A program made the translations under genes and the position numbers. From positions 399,183 through 463,182 of the forward strand of contig NZ_CADO01000139.1 of NCBI RefSeq assembly GCF_000285275.1: a DNA stretch of 64,000 nucleotides. Reading direction: 5' to 3'. Positions 18,989 through 28,264 of the stretch are shown piece after piece. The notes under the pieces were generated by a model, which did not search any database, was not told where the DNA came from, and was given only the letters and a program-made list of their open reading frames with translations. Within the stretch, counting starts at the first letter, position 1. Each line of letters starts with the position of its first letter. The DNA is from Acetobacter pasteurianus subsp. pasteurianus LMG 1262 = NBRC 106471. GTDB taxonomy: Bacteria > Pseudomonadota > Alphaproteobacteria > Acetobacterales > Acetobacteraceae.

Positions 18989-20397
18989 TGTCTTTTACGC
19001 ATAGGTTTGAATCGACCAGCCTGCGCGAATACGATATTCGCGGAATTGTTGGTAAAACCCTTTCAACCGATGATGCGTTTGCCATAGGCCGCACCTTTGG
19101 TAGCCTTGTGCGCCGCAACGGCGGTAAAACGCTGGTTGTGGGCTATGATGGCCGCTTGTCTTCTCCTTCATTGGAGAAGGCATTGGTGCAAGGTGCCGTA
19201 GCGTGCGGGCTAAATGTAGTGCGTGTGGGGCGTGGCCCCACACCTCTGCTGTATTATGGGTCTGTTAGTCTTAAGGCTGATGGCGCTGTTATGGTGACAG
19301 GTAGCCATAATCCGCCAGATCACAACGGCTTTAAAATCACCTTGGCTGGCAAGCCTTTCTTCGGTGCCCAGATTCGGGAGCTGGGGGATCTGGCTGCCAG
19401 AGGCGATGTGGTGCCAGAAGAAAAAGGCACCGTGCGCGATGTGGATATTCGTGCAGAATATGTAGAACGCCTTGTAAAGGATTACGTTGGCGGGCAGCGC
19501 AAGCTGAAAGTTGTCTGGGATAACGGCAACAGCTCTGCTGGCGAAGTTCTGGAAATGCTGGTGAAAAAGCTGCCGGGCGAGCACATTGTGCTGAACGCCA
19601 AAATTGACGGCACTTTTCCCGTGCATCATCCAGATCCAACGGTTGCCAAAAATCTGGAACAGCTCATAGCTTCTGTGCGTGAGCATAAGGCTGATCTGGG
19701 TATTGCATTTGATGGTGATGCAGACCGCATTGGCGTAGTGGATAATACAGGCGGCATCCTGTGGGGTGATCAGCTTCTTATCCTGCTGGCGCGCGATGTG
19801 CTGAAATCACATTCCGGGGCCACTATCATTGCGGATGCCAAGGCCAGCCAAGTGCTGTTTGATGAAGTGGCAGAAGCCGGTGGCAAGCCACTGATGTGGC
19901 GCACGGGGCATTCGCTCATCAAATCCAAAATGGCGGAAACGGGTTCACCTCTGGCAGGTGAAATGTCGGGCCATATCTTCTTTGCAGATAAATGGTACGG
20001 CTTTGATGATGCCCTGTACGCTGGTGTGCGCGTGCTGGATATTGTTGCCCGTATGGATGAACCGCTTTCTGCTTTCCGTGAAGCATTGCCCAAAACTGTA
20101 TCCACTCCGGAATTGCGTTTTGAGTGTGATGATCATCGCAAGTTCAAGGTTATTGAGGAAGTTGCCGCACGCCTGCGTAAGGAAGGTGCGGATGTTTCTG
20201 AAATTGATGGCGTGCGCGTAAACACCCCGGATGGTTGGTGGCTGTTGCGGGCTTCCAACACGCAGGCCGTTCTGGTTGCGCGTGCAGAAGGCCGGACAGA
20301 AGCGTGTCTGGAACGTTTGAAGGAAGCACTGGTGCAGCAGCTTGAACTTTCCGGCCTGCCAAGGCCTGATTTTTCAGGTGCCAGTTCTGGCCACTAA
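18988..20397 (+). CDS. Phosphoglucomutase/phosphomannomutase (alpha-D-phosphohexomutase)
   Basis: Interconverts hexose 6- and 1-phosphates and probably supplies glucose 1-phosphate to GalU and mannose 1-phosphate to sugar nucleotide synthesis. It has 469 aa. The phosphoserine loop TGSHNP has Ser106, the Mg loop DGDADRIG starts at D242, the sugar loop is GEMSGH and the phosphate-binding loop RASNTQ. It is of PMM/PGM type (manB/algC-like); which sugar is preferred cannot be decided. It is translationally coupled to galU and followed by a terminator hairpin. Confidence 0.93.
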   Translation: MSFTHRFESTSLREYDIRGIVGKTLSTDDAFAIGRTFGSLVRRNGGKTLVVGYDGRLSSPSLEKALVQGAVACGLNVVRVGRGPTPLLYYGSVSLKADGAVMVTGSHNPPDHNGFKITLAGKPFFGAQIRELGDLAARGDVVPEEKGTVRDVDIRAEYVERLVKDYVGGQRKLKVVWDNGNSSAGEVLEMLVKKLPGEHIVLNAKIDGTFPVHHPDPTVAKNLEQLIASVREHKADLGIAFDGDADRIGVVDNTGGILWGDQLLILLARDVLKSHSGATIIADAKASQVLFDEVAEAGGKPLMWRTGHSLIKSKMAETGSPLAGEMSGHIFFADKWYGFDDALYAGVRVLDIVARMDEPLSAFREALPKTVSTPELRFECDDHRKFKVIEEVAARLRKEGADVSEIDGVRVNTPDGWWLLRASNTQAVLVARAEGRTEACLERLKEALVQQLELSGLPRPDFSGASSGH

Positions 20398-20425
20398 GTT
20401 TTGGGGTTGGGCTACAAGATTAAGG

Positions 20426-20453
20426 CGGGCGGTCTTTCGGGGCCGTCCGTTTT
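20426..20453 (+). terminator. Intrinsic terminator after the galU operon
   Basis: A 7-bp GC-rich stem (20426-20432 with 20443-20449, one G-U pair) is followed directly by TTTT. Confidence 0.75.
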
Positions 20454-20511
20454 GCTATCATAAGCAATGTGTTTTTCCGTTACCAACCTTCAAACTGTCG
20501 TTTTATGTGGG

Positions 20512-20537
20512 ATTGGTTTCTGATATAGAGAACCAAT
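20512..20537. promoter_or_regulatory. Inverted repeat covering the moaA start codon
   Basis: The arms ATTGGTT (20512-20518) and AACCAAT (20531-20537) are perfectly complementary. The right arm includes the first two bases of the moaA ATG, and the weak GAGA ribosome site lies in the loop. It could be an operator or a start-occluding RNA hairpin. Confidence 0.5.
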
Positions 20538-21552
20538 GTTGTCCTCTTTAACGGACCCTGCCGGGCGGCGGATTTCTTACCTGCGTGTATCGGTAACAGA
20601 CCGGTGCGACATGCGGTGCACATACTGCATGGCCGAACGCATGACCTTTCTGCCGCGCTCAGATGTTCTGGATTACGATGAACTGTTGCGCCTATGCCGT
20701 GTGTTTGTGCAGCACGGTGTGCGCCGCCTGCGTATAACAGGCGGAGAGCCTTTGGTGCGCCGTGATATTGGCCCGTTTTTTCAGGAGTTGGGTTCATGGC
20801 TCAAACATTCTGATAATCGCGGCCAGTTGGAAGAACTCACTCTCACAACCAACGGCAGCCATTTGGCCCAGTATGCGCAAACCTTGTTTGATGCCGGTGT
20901 GCGCCGTGTGAATGTTAGCCTGGATACGCTGGATGAGGCACGGTTTGCTAAAATAACGCGCAGGGGCAAGCTGGCAGCTACGCTGGAAGGTATCCGTGCA
21001 GCGCGGGATGTCGGGCTGGCACTGCGTATCAACACCGTTGCCATGGCCGGTGTGAATGATGATGAATTTGATACGCTGCTGGCGTGGTGTGGGGAAATAG
21101 GCGCGGATTTGTGCCTGATTGAAACCATGCCAATGGGAGATACGGGGGAAGATCGTACTTCCCGCTATCTGCCGCTGCTGGATGTGAAAGCTGATTTATC
21201 CAAACGCTGGACACTCACGCCCATTCCAGATGTAACCGGCGGCCCAGCCCGATATTTGCGTGTAGGGGAAACCGGCAGAAGGCTGGGGCTGATTACCCCC
21301 ATGAGCCATAATTTCTGCGCAACGTGTAACCGGGTGCGGTTGTCTTGCACAGGGCGGCTTTATACCTGTCTGGGGCAGGAAGATGGTGCTGATTTGCGCA
21401 GCCTCATACGGGCAGGCGCAGACGATGCCGCATTGGAAAGCGCTATTCAGGACGCCATTGCGCGCAAACCCAAAGGGCATGATTTCCTGCTTGGCGCATC
21501 GGAAGCCGATGTTTCCGGCCCACAACGGCATATGAGCGTTACGGGCGGGTAA
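20536..21552 (+). CDS. moaA: GTP 3',8-cyclase MoaA
   Basis: Radical SAM enzyme for the first step of molybdenum cofactor synthesis. It has 338 aa. The N-terminal 4Fe-4S motif is C24-x3-C28-x2-C31, and the C-terminal cluster is C261, C264 and C278. SAM-contact GGEP follows RRLRITGGEP, and the C-terminus ends in Gly-Gly as in the family. No other moa gene is adjacent. An inverted repeat overlaps the start codon. Confidence 0.96.
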   Translation: MLSSLTDPAGRRISYLRVSVTDRCDMRCTYCMAERMTFLPRSDVLDYDELLRLCRVFVQHGVRRLRITGGEPLVRRDIGPFFQELGSWLKHSDNRGQLEELTLTTNGSHLAQYAQTLFDAGVRRVNVSLDTLDEARFAKITRRGKLAATLEGIRAARDVGLALRINTVAMAGVNDDEFDTLLAWCGEIGADLCLIETMPMGDTGEDRTSRYLPLLDVKADLSKRWTLTPIPDVTGGPARYLRVGETGRRLGLITPMSHNFCATCNRVRLSCTGRLYTCLGQEDGADLRSLIRAGADDAALESAIQDAIARKPKGHDFLLGASEADVSGPQRHMSVTGG

Positions 21553-21563
21553 AAACTGTTCGC

Positions 21564-22439
21564 TTATTTTTTGGTTAAAGGCTGAGGCTGCTGTTTCAGT
21601 ACCTCATGCAGCGAATGCGTAAATTGCCCCGGTGTAAGCGGTTGCGGTTGGTTGCCTGAGGGAGACCATGCCGTGAGTATTGCCATATGCAATGGCATGC
21701 AAAAGCTCTCTGCTTTTTCATCCTCCAGTTCATGCGCAGCCGCAGGAAACAGCAAACGTGGGGGAATGGCGCGAGAGCGCAGGGCAAGGGCGTTGGTTTC
21801 TCCCGCAGCGCGTAAATCTGCCATTAGTGCCCCTAAGGAGCGGTAACGCAGTTCCAGCGTTTCTGTGTCCACCACAGGCAGCGCAAATCCTGCACGCTGA
21901 AGTAAAGAAACACAGCTTTGCTGTGTGGGCAGGGGGGATACGCGCGGAGAAACGCCATCGCTTAAAGCCAGCTCAGCCATTTCCAAGGCCTGCCGCAAAG
22001 GCCGCAACGTGGGTAGAATGGGAATGCTGGCTAAAAAAAGCCCATCAGGCCGCAGGATAGAACGAATCTGGTGAAACAGGCCCGGAAGATCATTCACCCA
22101 ATGCAGAGAAAGACTGGCAACCACCAGATCAAAGCTACCGGGAGCAAAGGGGAGGTGTTCTTCATCGGCGCATACGCTTGGAACTGAGGCGCAGCGGGTC
22201 TGTGCTTCGGAAATATCGCACGTAATAGTTGGAATATTTCTGCGTTTCAGCCCTTGGCAGAGAATGCCGCGGCCACCAATATCCAACGCGTTGGAAAATG
22301 AACGCATGACATCATCCAGCCTATCCAACAGGATATCCGCTGCCGCCTCCAGTATAGGGGCGGTGGCGCGCTGGGTGCGGGCGGCACGCTCACGGTGCAG
22401 CCTTACAGCTTTGCGATCAAAAATTACGGGCACATCCAT
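21564..22439 (-). CDS. SAM-dependent methyltransferase-fold protein, NDUFAF5/BioC-like
   Basis: 291 aa from the ATG at 22439, which gives MDVPVIFDRKAVRLHRERAA, the usual N-terminus of the alphaproteobacterial NDUFAF5-like group. The open frame extends further upstream into comF. The SAM-binding region has ALDIGG, later LPFAPGSFDLVVASLSLHWVNDLPG. In mitochondria NDUFAF5 hydroxylates an arginine of a complex I subunit; whether this one does so is inference. It is divergent from comF with 72 bp between, as in many relatives. Confidence 0.82.
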   Translation of the reverse strand: MDVPVIFDRKAVRLHRERAARTQRATAPILEAAADILLDRLDDVMRSFSNALDIGGRGILCQGLKRRNIPTITCDISEAQTRCASVPSVCADEEHLPFAPGSFDLVVASLSLHWVNDLPGLFHQIRSILRPDGLFLASIPILPTLRPLRQALEMAELALSDGVSPRVSPLPTQQSCVSLLQRAGFALPVVDTETLELRYRSLGALMADLRAAGETNALALRSRAIPPRLLFPAAAHELEDEKAESFCMPLHMAILTAWSPSGNQPQPLTPGQFTHSLHEVLKQQPQPLTKK

Positions 22440-22511
22440 TTTGCAACATGTGCGTGCTTCCCTGTGGTTTGCCAAGGACAGAGGGCAGGAAATTTTGTGT
22501 GAACCCCAGAA

Positions 22512-23279
22512 ATGCAGGTGAAGATACGTAAGCTGGGCACAGCTTTGATGGATATTTTGTATCCGCCAAGTTGTGTGTTGTGTGGGGCAGGTGTGGCCCA
22601 GCATGGGCTTACCTGCGCATCCTGCTTTGGCCGCTTGCAGCCCATAAGCCGTCCATTTTGCGATGCCTGTGCCACACCTCAGCCTTCGCAGGAAAGTTTG
22701 GGGCATACGGGTTTGTGTGCTGCGTGTGAGCAGCATCATCCAGCATGGCAACAGGCGCGGGCAGCTTTTGTTTATACAACGGCAGCCAGAGATCTGATTT
22801 TACAGCTTAAATATGCAGATAGAACAGAAAATGCTCGTTTTCTGGCGCAACGTATGGCGCAGATTGGGCAGGATATTCTACACCCAGATGTATTGCTGGT
22901 GCCCGTGCCGGTGCATAGGTGGCGCTTGCTCCGGCGCCGTTATAATCAGGCGGCGTTATTGGCAGATGAAGTCGCACGTATAAGGCATTTACAGGTGGCA
23001 CCAGATGCCCTTGTGCGAATACGCGCTACAACAAAGCTGGCCGGGTTTTCCCGCAAGGAACGGCAGCGGGAAATGCACAGCGCCATTACATTCAGGCCCA
23101 AATGGCAACAAAAATTGCAGGGGCGTTCTGTTGTGTTGGTAGATGATATGCTCACAACAGGTGCAACTGCTACGGCCTGCGTGCAGGCCTTAAAGCAGGC
23201 GGGGGTGCGTAGCGTTCGTCTTTTGGTGGCAGGGCTGGTGCCTACGCGGCCAGAAGTTGATATAAACCTGCCAGAATGA
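22512..23279 (+). CDS. comF: ComF family phosphoribosyltransferase-like protein
   Basis: 255 aa. The N-terminal zinc-finger-like cysteines are CVLCG, CASC and CDAC, followed by the ComF body VPVPVHRWRLLRRRYNQA. The PRPP-binding loop VVLVDDMLTTGAT is near 210-222. ComF proteins act in DNA uptake in some bacteria; in acetic acid bacteria the role is unproven. It is followed 48 bp later by grxC in the common order comF-grxC-DUF1178. Confidence 0.9.
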   Translation: MQVKIRKLGTALMDILYPPSCVLCGAGVAQHGLTCASCFGRLQPISRPFCDACATPQPSQESLGHTGLCAACEQHHPAWQQARAAFVYTTAARDLILQLKYADRTENARFLAQRMAQIGQDILHPDVLLVPVPVHRWRLLRRRYNQAALLADEVARIRHLQVAPDALVRIRATTKLAGFSRKERQREMHSAITFRPKWQQKLQGRSVVLVDDMLTTGATATACVQALKQAGVRSVRLLVAGLVPTRPEVDINLPE

Positions 23280-23327
23280 TGTGCGGTGTCAGAACCGAAC
23301 TTTCAAACATGCAGAAGGAAACTATTT

Positions 23328-23594
23328 ATGTCTGAAATCGAAATTTACACACAACGTGGCTGCCCTTTTTGCGTGCGGGCTGTTGCGCTGCTGGAAAGCA
23401 AAAAGGTGCCGTTCAAGGAAATTAACGCACCACGCGGCACGCAGGAACGTGAAGATGCCATCCGCCGTTCTGGTGGCAGCACAACGGTGCCGCAGGTTTT
23501 TGTAGGAGATCGGTGCCTGGGCGGGTGTGATGATCTGATGTCTCTGGAGCGGCAGGGCAAGCTGGATGCCGCTTTGGGCGTGGGCGAAAACTGA
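23328..23594 (+). CDS. grxC: Glutaredoxin 3 (GrxC)
   Basis: Dithiol glutaredoxin of 88 aa with active site C12-P-F-C15, cis-proline segment TVPQVF and glutathione-binding GGCDD. The ATG at 23328 is preceded by AAGGAA and gives the standard N-terminus; an upstream ATG at 23286 would add 14 unlikely residues. Confidence 0.95.
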   Translation: MSEIEIYTQRGCPFCVRAVALLESKKVPFKEINAPRGTQEREDAIRRSGGSTTVPQVFVGDRCLGGCDDLMSLERQGKLDAALGVGEN

Positions 23595-23616
23595 AAAGGG
23601 CAGGAGGTAAAAGCGG

Positions 23617-24105
23617 ATGATCTGTTATCAGCTCTGTTGTGCAAACGGACATACGTTTGAAGGCTGGTATCGTGATAGTGCCGCTTTTACACGCCTGAAG
23701 CAGGAAAATCTGTTGAGCTGCGCCATTTGTGGCACGCCCAAGGTGGAACAGGCCCTGATGGCGCCCGCTATTGTAAAGGGGCGCTCACAGCCTAAAAAAC
23801 CGGAAGCTACGGAGCCAGTCGCAACGCCTCCACAGCAACATCCCGAAGTACCTGCCGCAACGCAACAGCCAGAACCCGTAACGCCAGATAATCTGATGAG
23901 CGCTTTGCGCCAGATCAGAGCCGTGGTGGAAGAAAACTGCGAAAACGTGGGGTCCAATTTTGCGGATGAAGCCCTGCGTATTCATCATGGAGAAGCGCCA
24001 GAACGCGGCATCTATGGGGATATGACGGCATCAGAGCGCGAAATGCTGGAAGATGAAGGGGTTGATGTGCTGCCGCTTCCGTGGGTACGCAAGACCGACA
24101 GCTGA
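23617..24105 (+). CDS. DUF1178 family protein
   Basis: 162 aa of unknown function. The N-terminal Cys-rich unit (MICYQLCCANGH, then CAICG) looks like a zinc ribbon. A Pro/Gln/Ala-rich linker follows, then a conserved C-terminal segment around ENCENVGSNFADEALRIHHGEAPERGIYG. Genes of this family usually follow grxC, as here. An inverted repeat, CCGACA (24095-24100) with TGTCGG (24117-24122), spans the stop codon. Confidence 0.9.
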   Translation: MICYQLCCANGHTFEGWYRDSAAFTRLKQENLLSCAICGTPKVEQALMAPAIVKGRSQPKKPEATEPVATPPQQHPEVPAATQQPEPVTPDNLMSALRQIRAVVEENCENVGSNFADEALRIHHGEAPERGIYGDMTASEREMLEDEGVDVLPLPWVRKTDS

Positions 24106-24237
24106 TTTTTCGGGGTTGTCGGAACAGCGCTGGGGGTGGCAGGCAGTGCTTACGGTGCCCAAATTAACAGGGCAGACCAGCCAGTTATGTAAAAAAATGT
24201 ATGTTGGAAACAGGGCTGGGCGAAGGAGAAAGAGAGC

Positions 24238-24750
24238 ATGAAAAACTTCATGGCGCGCGGCGTTCGAACCGGAATTAGGGCTTTTTTTCTTTCGTCTGTA
24301 TTAGGCGTATCTGCGGCGCTGCTTCCTGCACTTGCTCAGCCTGCCATGGCGGATTCTGTTGCCATGGGTGGAGAAGATAGCCTGATGGGCTACTGGTTGA
24401 GCCAAGATCATGATGGCGTTTTCAAGATTGAAAAATGTGGGGAAACCGTTTGCGGTCGGCTGATCGGGCTGCGTTACGATGGTACGGATGTACCTAAGGG
24501 GCATGACGGAAAAACCGAGTGCAACCTCCTGATGCTAACGGATTTTCGTCCCCTGAAAGATGAAAAGAACAAGTGGGAGGGGAATATTCTGGACCCCGAT
24601 AGCGGCCATAAGTATGACGCGCGCATCTGGTCTCCCCAAGCTGGCGTTCTAAAGCTGCGCGGCTATCTGGGCCTGCCCATTTTTGGTGAAACCCAGACAT
24701 GGACACGTTATTCCGGCCCGCCTATGGGGCCTGTCTGCAAGATGCCCTGA
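24238..24750 (+). CDS. Exported DUF2147 domain protein
   Basis: 170 aa. A signal peptide (hydrophobic about 14-33, cleavage after AMA near 38) leads to a DUF2147 domain: GYWLSQDHDGVFKIEKCGETVCGRLIGL, then WEGNILDPDSGHKYDARI and LKLRGYLGLPIFGETQTWTRY. Three to four cysteines are conserved-looking. The function of DUF2147 is unknown; the protein should be periplasmic. It precedes the Tat-type lactonase by 31 bp with AAGGAG between, so the two are probably co-transcribed. Confidence 0.88.
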   Translation: MKNFMARGVRTGIRAFFLSSVLGVSAALLPALAQPAMADSVAMGGEDSLMGYWLSQDHDGVFKIEKCGETVCGRLIGLRYDGTDVPKGHDGKTECNLLMLTDFRPLKDEKNKWEGNILDPDSGHKYDARIWSPQAGVLKLRGYLGLPIFGETQTWTRYSGPPMGPVCKMP

Positions 24751-24781
24751 GCATACGCGAATCAAGGAGAAAAACAGGATT

Positions 24782-26044
24782 ATGAGCGGCTCGTTTTCGC
24801 GTCGTGCTTTCGGGCTGGGTAGTCTGGCGTGTGGTTTTTTAGGGAGCATTTATGCGCGGGCAGATGATGATACATCTGTGCCTAATACGCAGGATGCCGC
24901 TACACCTCCGCCGCCAGAACGTATTTTATGTTATGTAGGCGGTTATACGCAGCACGGGCCGCCGGGTGGGAATGGAGATGGCATTGCGGTTTTTGAAATG
25001 GACCGTAAAACAGGCTCTCTCAACCATCTGAATACATTTACAGATGTTGCCAGCCCGTCGTTCATTGCGTTTTCTCCAGATAAGCGTTTTCTTTACGCCG
25101 TTAACGAAATCAATGATTTTGAAGGAAAAAATACCGGGGCTGTCACGGCTTTTTCCGTAGATCATGGCACGGGTGCGTTAACAAAGCTGAATACCGTTTC
25201 TTCCGGTGGGGCAGATCCGGCGCATCTGAGCGTCCATCCCTCTGGCAAATACGTCATGGTTGCCAACTATACGGGTGGGAACTTTGCACTGCTGCGTGTG
25301 CAGAAAGATGGTTCCTTAGGGGCAATGACAACCCTGATCCATAATACTGGCCCACGTATGCCCGATAGGGCTTCGGATAATCCGCCGGGCAACTTTGCTA
25401 TAAGCGATCATTCAGGCTCTCACCCGCACATGATCCATACAGACCCTTCTGGCCGCTTTGTTGCGGTGGCAGATGCCGGTCTGGATAGAATGTATGTGTA
25501 TGGCATCAACTTGGATACGGGACGCCTGTTCCCGGCCAAAAAGCCGTTTACAACCATGACGGCCGGTTCGGCCCCACGGCATTTTCAGTTTTCTGCCGAT
25601 GGCTTGCGGCTGTACATTCTATGCGAGCAGGATTCCAAGGTGGTGGTGGCAAATTTTGATGCCAAAACAGGGGACATTGCCCCGCAGCAGGCCGTAAGCA
25701 GCCTGACGGCTCATTTCCGGGGCAGCACGTTGGCCGCTGGCATTCTGTTTTCACCTGATGAGCATTTTCTTTATGTCTCCAACCGCTTGGGCGATTCCCT
25801 TGCCGTGTTTCAGGTGGCTAAAGATGGCGGTCTGACACTGGTGGATGAAATCTGGACACATGCCGATTACGGGCGTGCCCTTAAATTTGATCCTTCTGGC
25901 AGCTATCTGTTCGTGGCTAACCAGCGGAGTGATTCCATCACATCTTTCCGGGTGGATAAAACCACAGGCAAGATTGGCTTTACGTGGGATTTTACCCCTA
26001 TTGGTAGCCCAACCTGCTTTGAGTTTCTGACACTTCCTGCTTAA
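24782..26044 (+). CDS. Lactonase family (YbhE/Pgl-like) seven-bladed beta-propeller, Tat-exported
   Basis: 420 aa from the ATG at 24782 (RBS AAGGAG); the frame extends upstream only into DUF2147. The N-terminus SFSRRAFGLG with a following hydrophobic stretch ending in ARA is a twin-arginine signal peptide. The body has repeated blades such as GDGIAVFEMDRKTGSL, SPDKRFLYAVNE, HPSGKYVMVANY and DPSGSYLFVANQ, typical of 6-phosphogluconolactonase YbhE. Export suggests it hydrolyses periplasmic lactones, for example glucono-lactone from membrane glucose dehydrogenase, rather than the pentose phosphate intermediate (inference). Confidence 0.86.
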   Translation: MSGSFSRRAFGLGSLACGFLGSIYARADDDTSVPNTQDAATPPPPERILCYVGGYTQHGPPGGNGDGIAVFEMDRKTGSLNHLNTFTDVASPSFIAFSPDKRFLYAVNEINDFEGKNTGAVTAFSVDHGTGALTKLNTVSSGGADPAHLSVHPSGKYVMVANYTGGNFALLRVQKDGSLGAMTTLIHNTGPRMPDRASDNPPGNFAISDHSGSHPHMIHTDPSGRFVAVADAGLDRMYVYGINLDTGRLFPAKKPFTTMTAGSAPRHFQFSADGLRLYILCEQDSKVVVANFDAKTGDIAPQQAVSSLTAHFRGSTLAAGILFSPDEHFLYVSNRLGDSLAVFQVAKDGGLTLVDEIWTHADYGRALKFDPSGSYLFVANQRSDSITSFRVDKTTGKIGFTWDFTPIGSPTCFEFLTLPA

Positions 26045-26097
26045 CTTTGTGCGTGAGAAAGTGTCAGAAACACACTGATACTAAACTAAATTCTATA

Positions 26098-26838
26098 TCA
26101 GTCTTTTTTGAAGGCTGCGATGTAGTTGATGCCCAAGTCCCGCGTTTCTTTCCAGCTGCCAATGCTGGGGGCCATGCCAGAAACGGCAACCATCCGCAGG
26201 CCAGCGGCGCGGGCATAGCGGCCCAGTTCGGAAGGCTGGATAAACTTGCGCCATTCATGTGTGCCCACAGGCAACAGGCGCAGTAGATATTCCGCCCCAA
26301 TTTTGCCCACAGCCAAAGAGCGCAAGGTGCGGTTCATTGTGGAAACAATAACCGTGCCATTGGCATCTACAAGCTGAGCCAGCATAATCATAAATGCTTC
26401 AGGATCAGTCACATGCTCTATAATTTCTAAAGCCATAACGGCATCAAACTTGGCATGTTCGGCCACCAGTTCTTCTGCACTGCCCTGGCGATAGTGTAAT
26501 GTACCAGAACCGGCAGGAAGCGGGTTGGCTTCCAGATGCGCCTGTGCGGCAGCAATGCCATTGGCCGATGCATCCAGCCCCAATACGTCATACCCGGCTT
26601 TTGCAAGGGCCTCACTGGCCAGCCCGGCGCCGCAGCCAATATCCAGCACATGCGGCTTGCGGGATTTGCGGCCACGCAGGGGCAGGTGGCGGCTGGCCCA
26701 TTCAATCCGCAGGCCATTCATGGCATGTAAGGGGCGCATGGGGCCTGTTGGATCCCACCACTTGTCTGCCAGAGCACTAAAGCGGGCAATTTCCTCGGAA
26801 GAAACAGAGGAAGGCGCTTCCTCTCGGGTGGCGTGCAT
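26098..26838 (-). CDS. ubiG: Ubiquinone biosynthesis O-methyltransferase UbiG
   Basis: Catalyses both O-methylations in ubiquinone synthesis. It has 246 aa from the ATG at 26838. UbiG features are [22 protein letters not shown] at the N-terminus, the SAM site VLDIGCGAG (64-72), EIIEHV, and the C-terminal [10 protein letters not shown]. The longer open frame upstream runs antisense into lysC and is rejected. It is divergent from lysC. Confidence 0.95.
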   Translation of the reverse strand: MHATREEAPSSVSSEEIARFSALADKWWDPTGPMRPLHAMNGLRIEWASRHLPLRGRKSRKPHVLDIGCGAGLASEALAKAGYDVLGLDASANGIAAAQAHLEANPLPAGSGTLHYRQGSAEELVAEHAKFDAVMALEIIEHVTDPEAFMIMLAQLVDANGTVIVSTMNRTLRSLAVGKIGAEYLLRLLPVGTHEWRKFIQPSELGRYARAAGLRMVAVSGMAPSIGSWKETRDLGINYIAAFKKD

Positions 26839-27010
26839 ACAACAAATTCCTTTCCTGCTGGTCTCCCCGCTGGACGAAAGGGGGCCGGGAGAGGTATGTG
26901 ACGCGGCTTGTGAAGCAGCGCAACCGTTCCCATGCGTCTTTTCCGCTATGCAGGTGGCGGGAAGGGCTGGTGCAATGCGTTTTACGGCCTGTTTGGTGGA
27001 GAATAAAGCT

Positions 27011-28264
27011 ATGTCCGGTTCCGCACCCCGGATTGTCATGAAATTCGGCGGGACATCCGTGGGGGATCTTGACCGTATCAGAGCCGTGGCCGAACGCGTC
27101 AAAAAACAGAAAGACGCAGGCTGCGATGTGCTGGTGGTTGTTTCAGCCATGGCAGGGGAAACCAACCGTCTGGTTGGGTTCTGTCAGTCTCTTTCTCCTT
27201 TGTATGATGCGCGCGAATACGATGCCGTTGTGGCAACGGGTGAGCAGGTAACAAGTGGTTTGCTGGCCATAGCCCTGCAAAAGCTTGGCGTGCCCTCTCG
27301 CTCCTTTGCCGGGTGGCAGGTGCCCATTCTTACGGATTCCCTGCACGGCAAGGCTAGCCTCGATTCGATAGATGGCGCACGTCTGCTGGGCAGCATGGCC
27401 GAAGGCATGGTGCCTGTTGTGGCTGGTTTTCAGGGGGTAGGGCCAGATGGCCGCGTAACCACGCTGGGGCGTGGTGGCTCGGATACATCCGCCGTGGCGC
27501 TTGCTGCCGCTATTAAGGCAGATCGGTGCGATATCTACACAGATGTGGATGGTATTTACACCACAGATCCCAGAATCGTGCCCAAGGCGCGCAAGCTGGA
27601 CAAAATTACGTATGAAGAAATGCTGGAGCTGGCATCTGTTGGCGCCAAGGTGCTGCAAACACGCAGCGTAGGCCTTGCCATGCGTGAGCGCGTGCGTGTG
27701 CAGGTGCTTTCCAGCTTTGAAGATGGCCCCGCAGTGATGGAAGGTCATCTTCCCGGCTCTATGGTGGTGGATGAGGACGAAATCGTGGAAAAGAAACTGG
27801 TCACCGGCATTGCCTACTCCCGTGATGAAGCCAAGCTGTCGGTTCGGCGCATTCCTGACCGTCCGGGCATTGCGGCGGCAATTTTTGGCCCGCTGAGCGA
27901 AGCCAACGTGAATGTGGACATGATTGTGCAGAGCACGGGCGCCGATGGCACCACGAACATGACCTTCACCACCAGCAAGACCGATCTGCCGCGCGCTATC
28001 AGCATTCTGGAAAGCGTGCGTGGTGCTGTGCAGTATGAAGAACTGCAAACAGACCCGGATATCGTGAAGGTAAGCGTTGTTGGTAGCGGTATGCGTTCTC
28101 ACGCAGGTGTGGCCAGCACCATGTTCCGTACGCTGTCTGAGCGTTCCATCAATATTCAGGCTATCTCCACCAGTGAAATCAAGGTTTCCGTGCTGGTAGC
28201 GGCAGAATATGCCGAACTGGCAGTGCGTGCGCTGCACACGGCCTATGGTCTTGATGATGTCTGA
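27011..28264 (+). CDS. lysC: Aspartate kinase LysC
   Basis: Phosphorylates aspartate at the entry to lysine, threonine and methionine synthesis. It has 417 aa. The nucleotide-binding motif KFGGTSVGD is at 11-19, RGGSDTSA lies mid-domain, and two C-terminal ACT domains (about 265-415) are expected to bind lysine and/or threonine. The ATG at 27011 has GGTGGAG nine bases upstream; the open frame reaches back to 26525 through ubiG and is not used. It overlaps the next gene by eight bases. Confidence 0.95.
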   Translation: MSGSAPRIVMKFGGTSVGDLDRIRAVAERVKKQKDAGCDVLVVVSAMAGETNRLVGFCQSLSPLYDAREYDAVVATGEQVTSGLLAIALQKLGVPSRSFAGWQVPILTDSLHGKASLDSIDGARLLGSMAEGMVPVVAGFQGVGPDGRVTTLGRGGSDTSAVALAAAIKADRCDIYTDVDGIYTTDPRIVPKARKLDKITYEEMLELASVGAKVLQTRSVGLAMRERVRVQVLSSFEDGPAVMEGHLPGSMVVDEDEIVEKKLVTGIAYSRDEAKLSVRRIPDRPGIAAAIFGPLSEANVNVDMIVQSTGADGTTNMTFTTSKTDLPRAISILESVRGAVQYEELQTDPDIVKVSVVGSGMRSHAGVASTMFRTLSERSINIQAISTSEIKVSVLVAAEYAELAVRALHTAYGLDDV

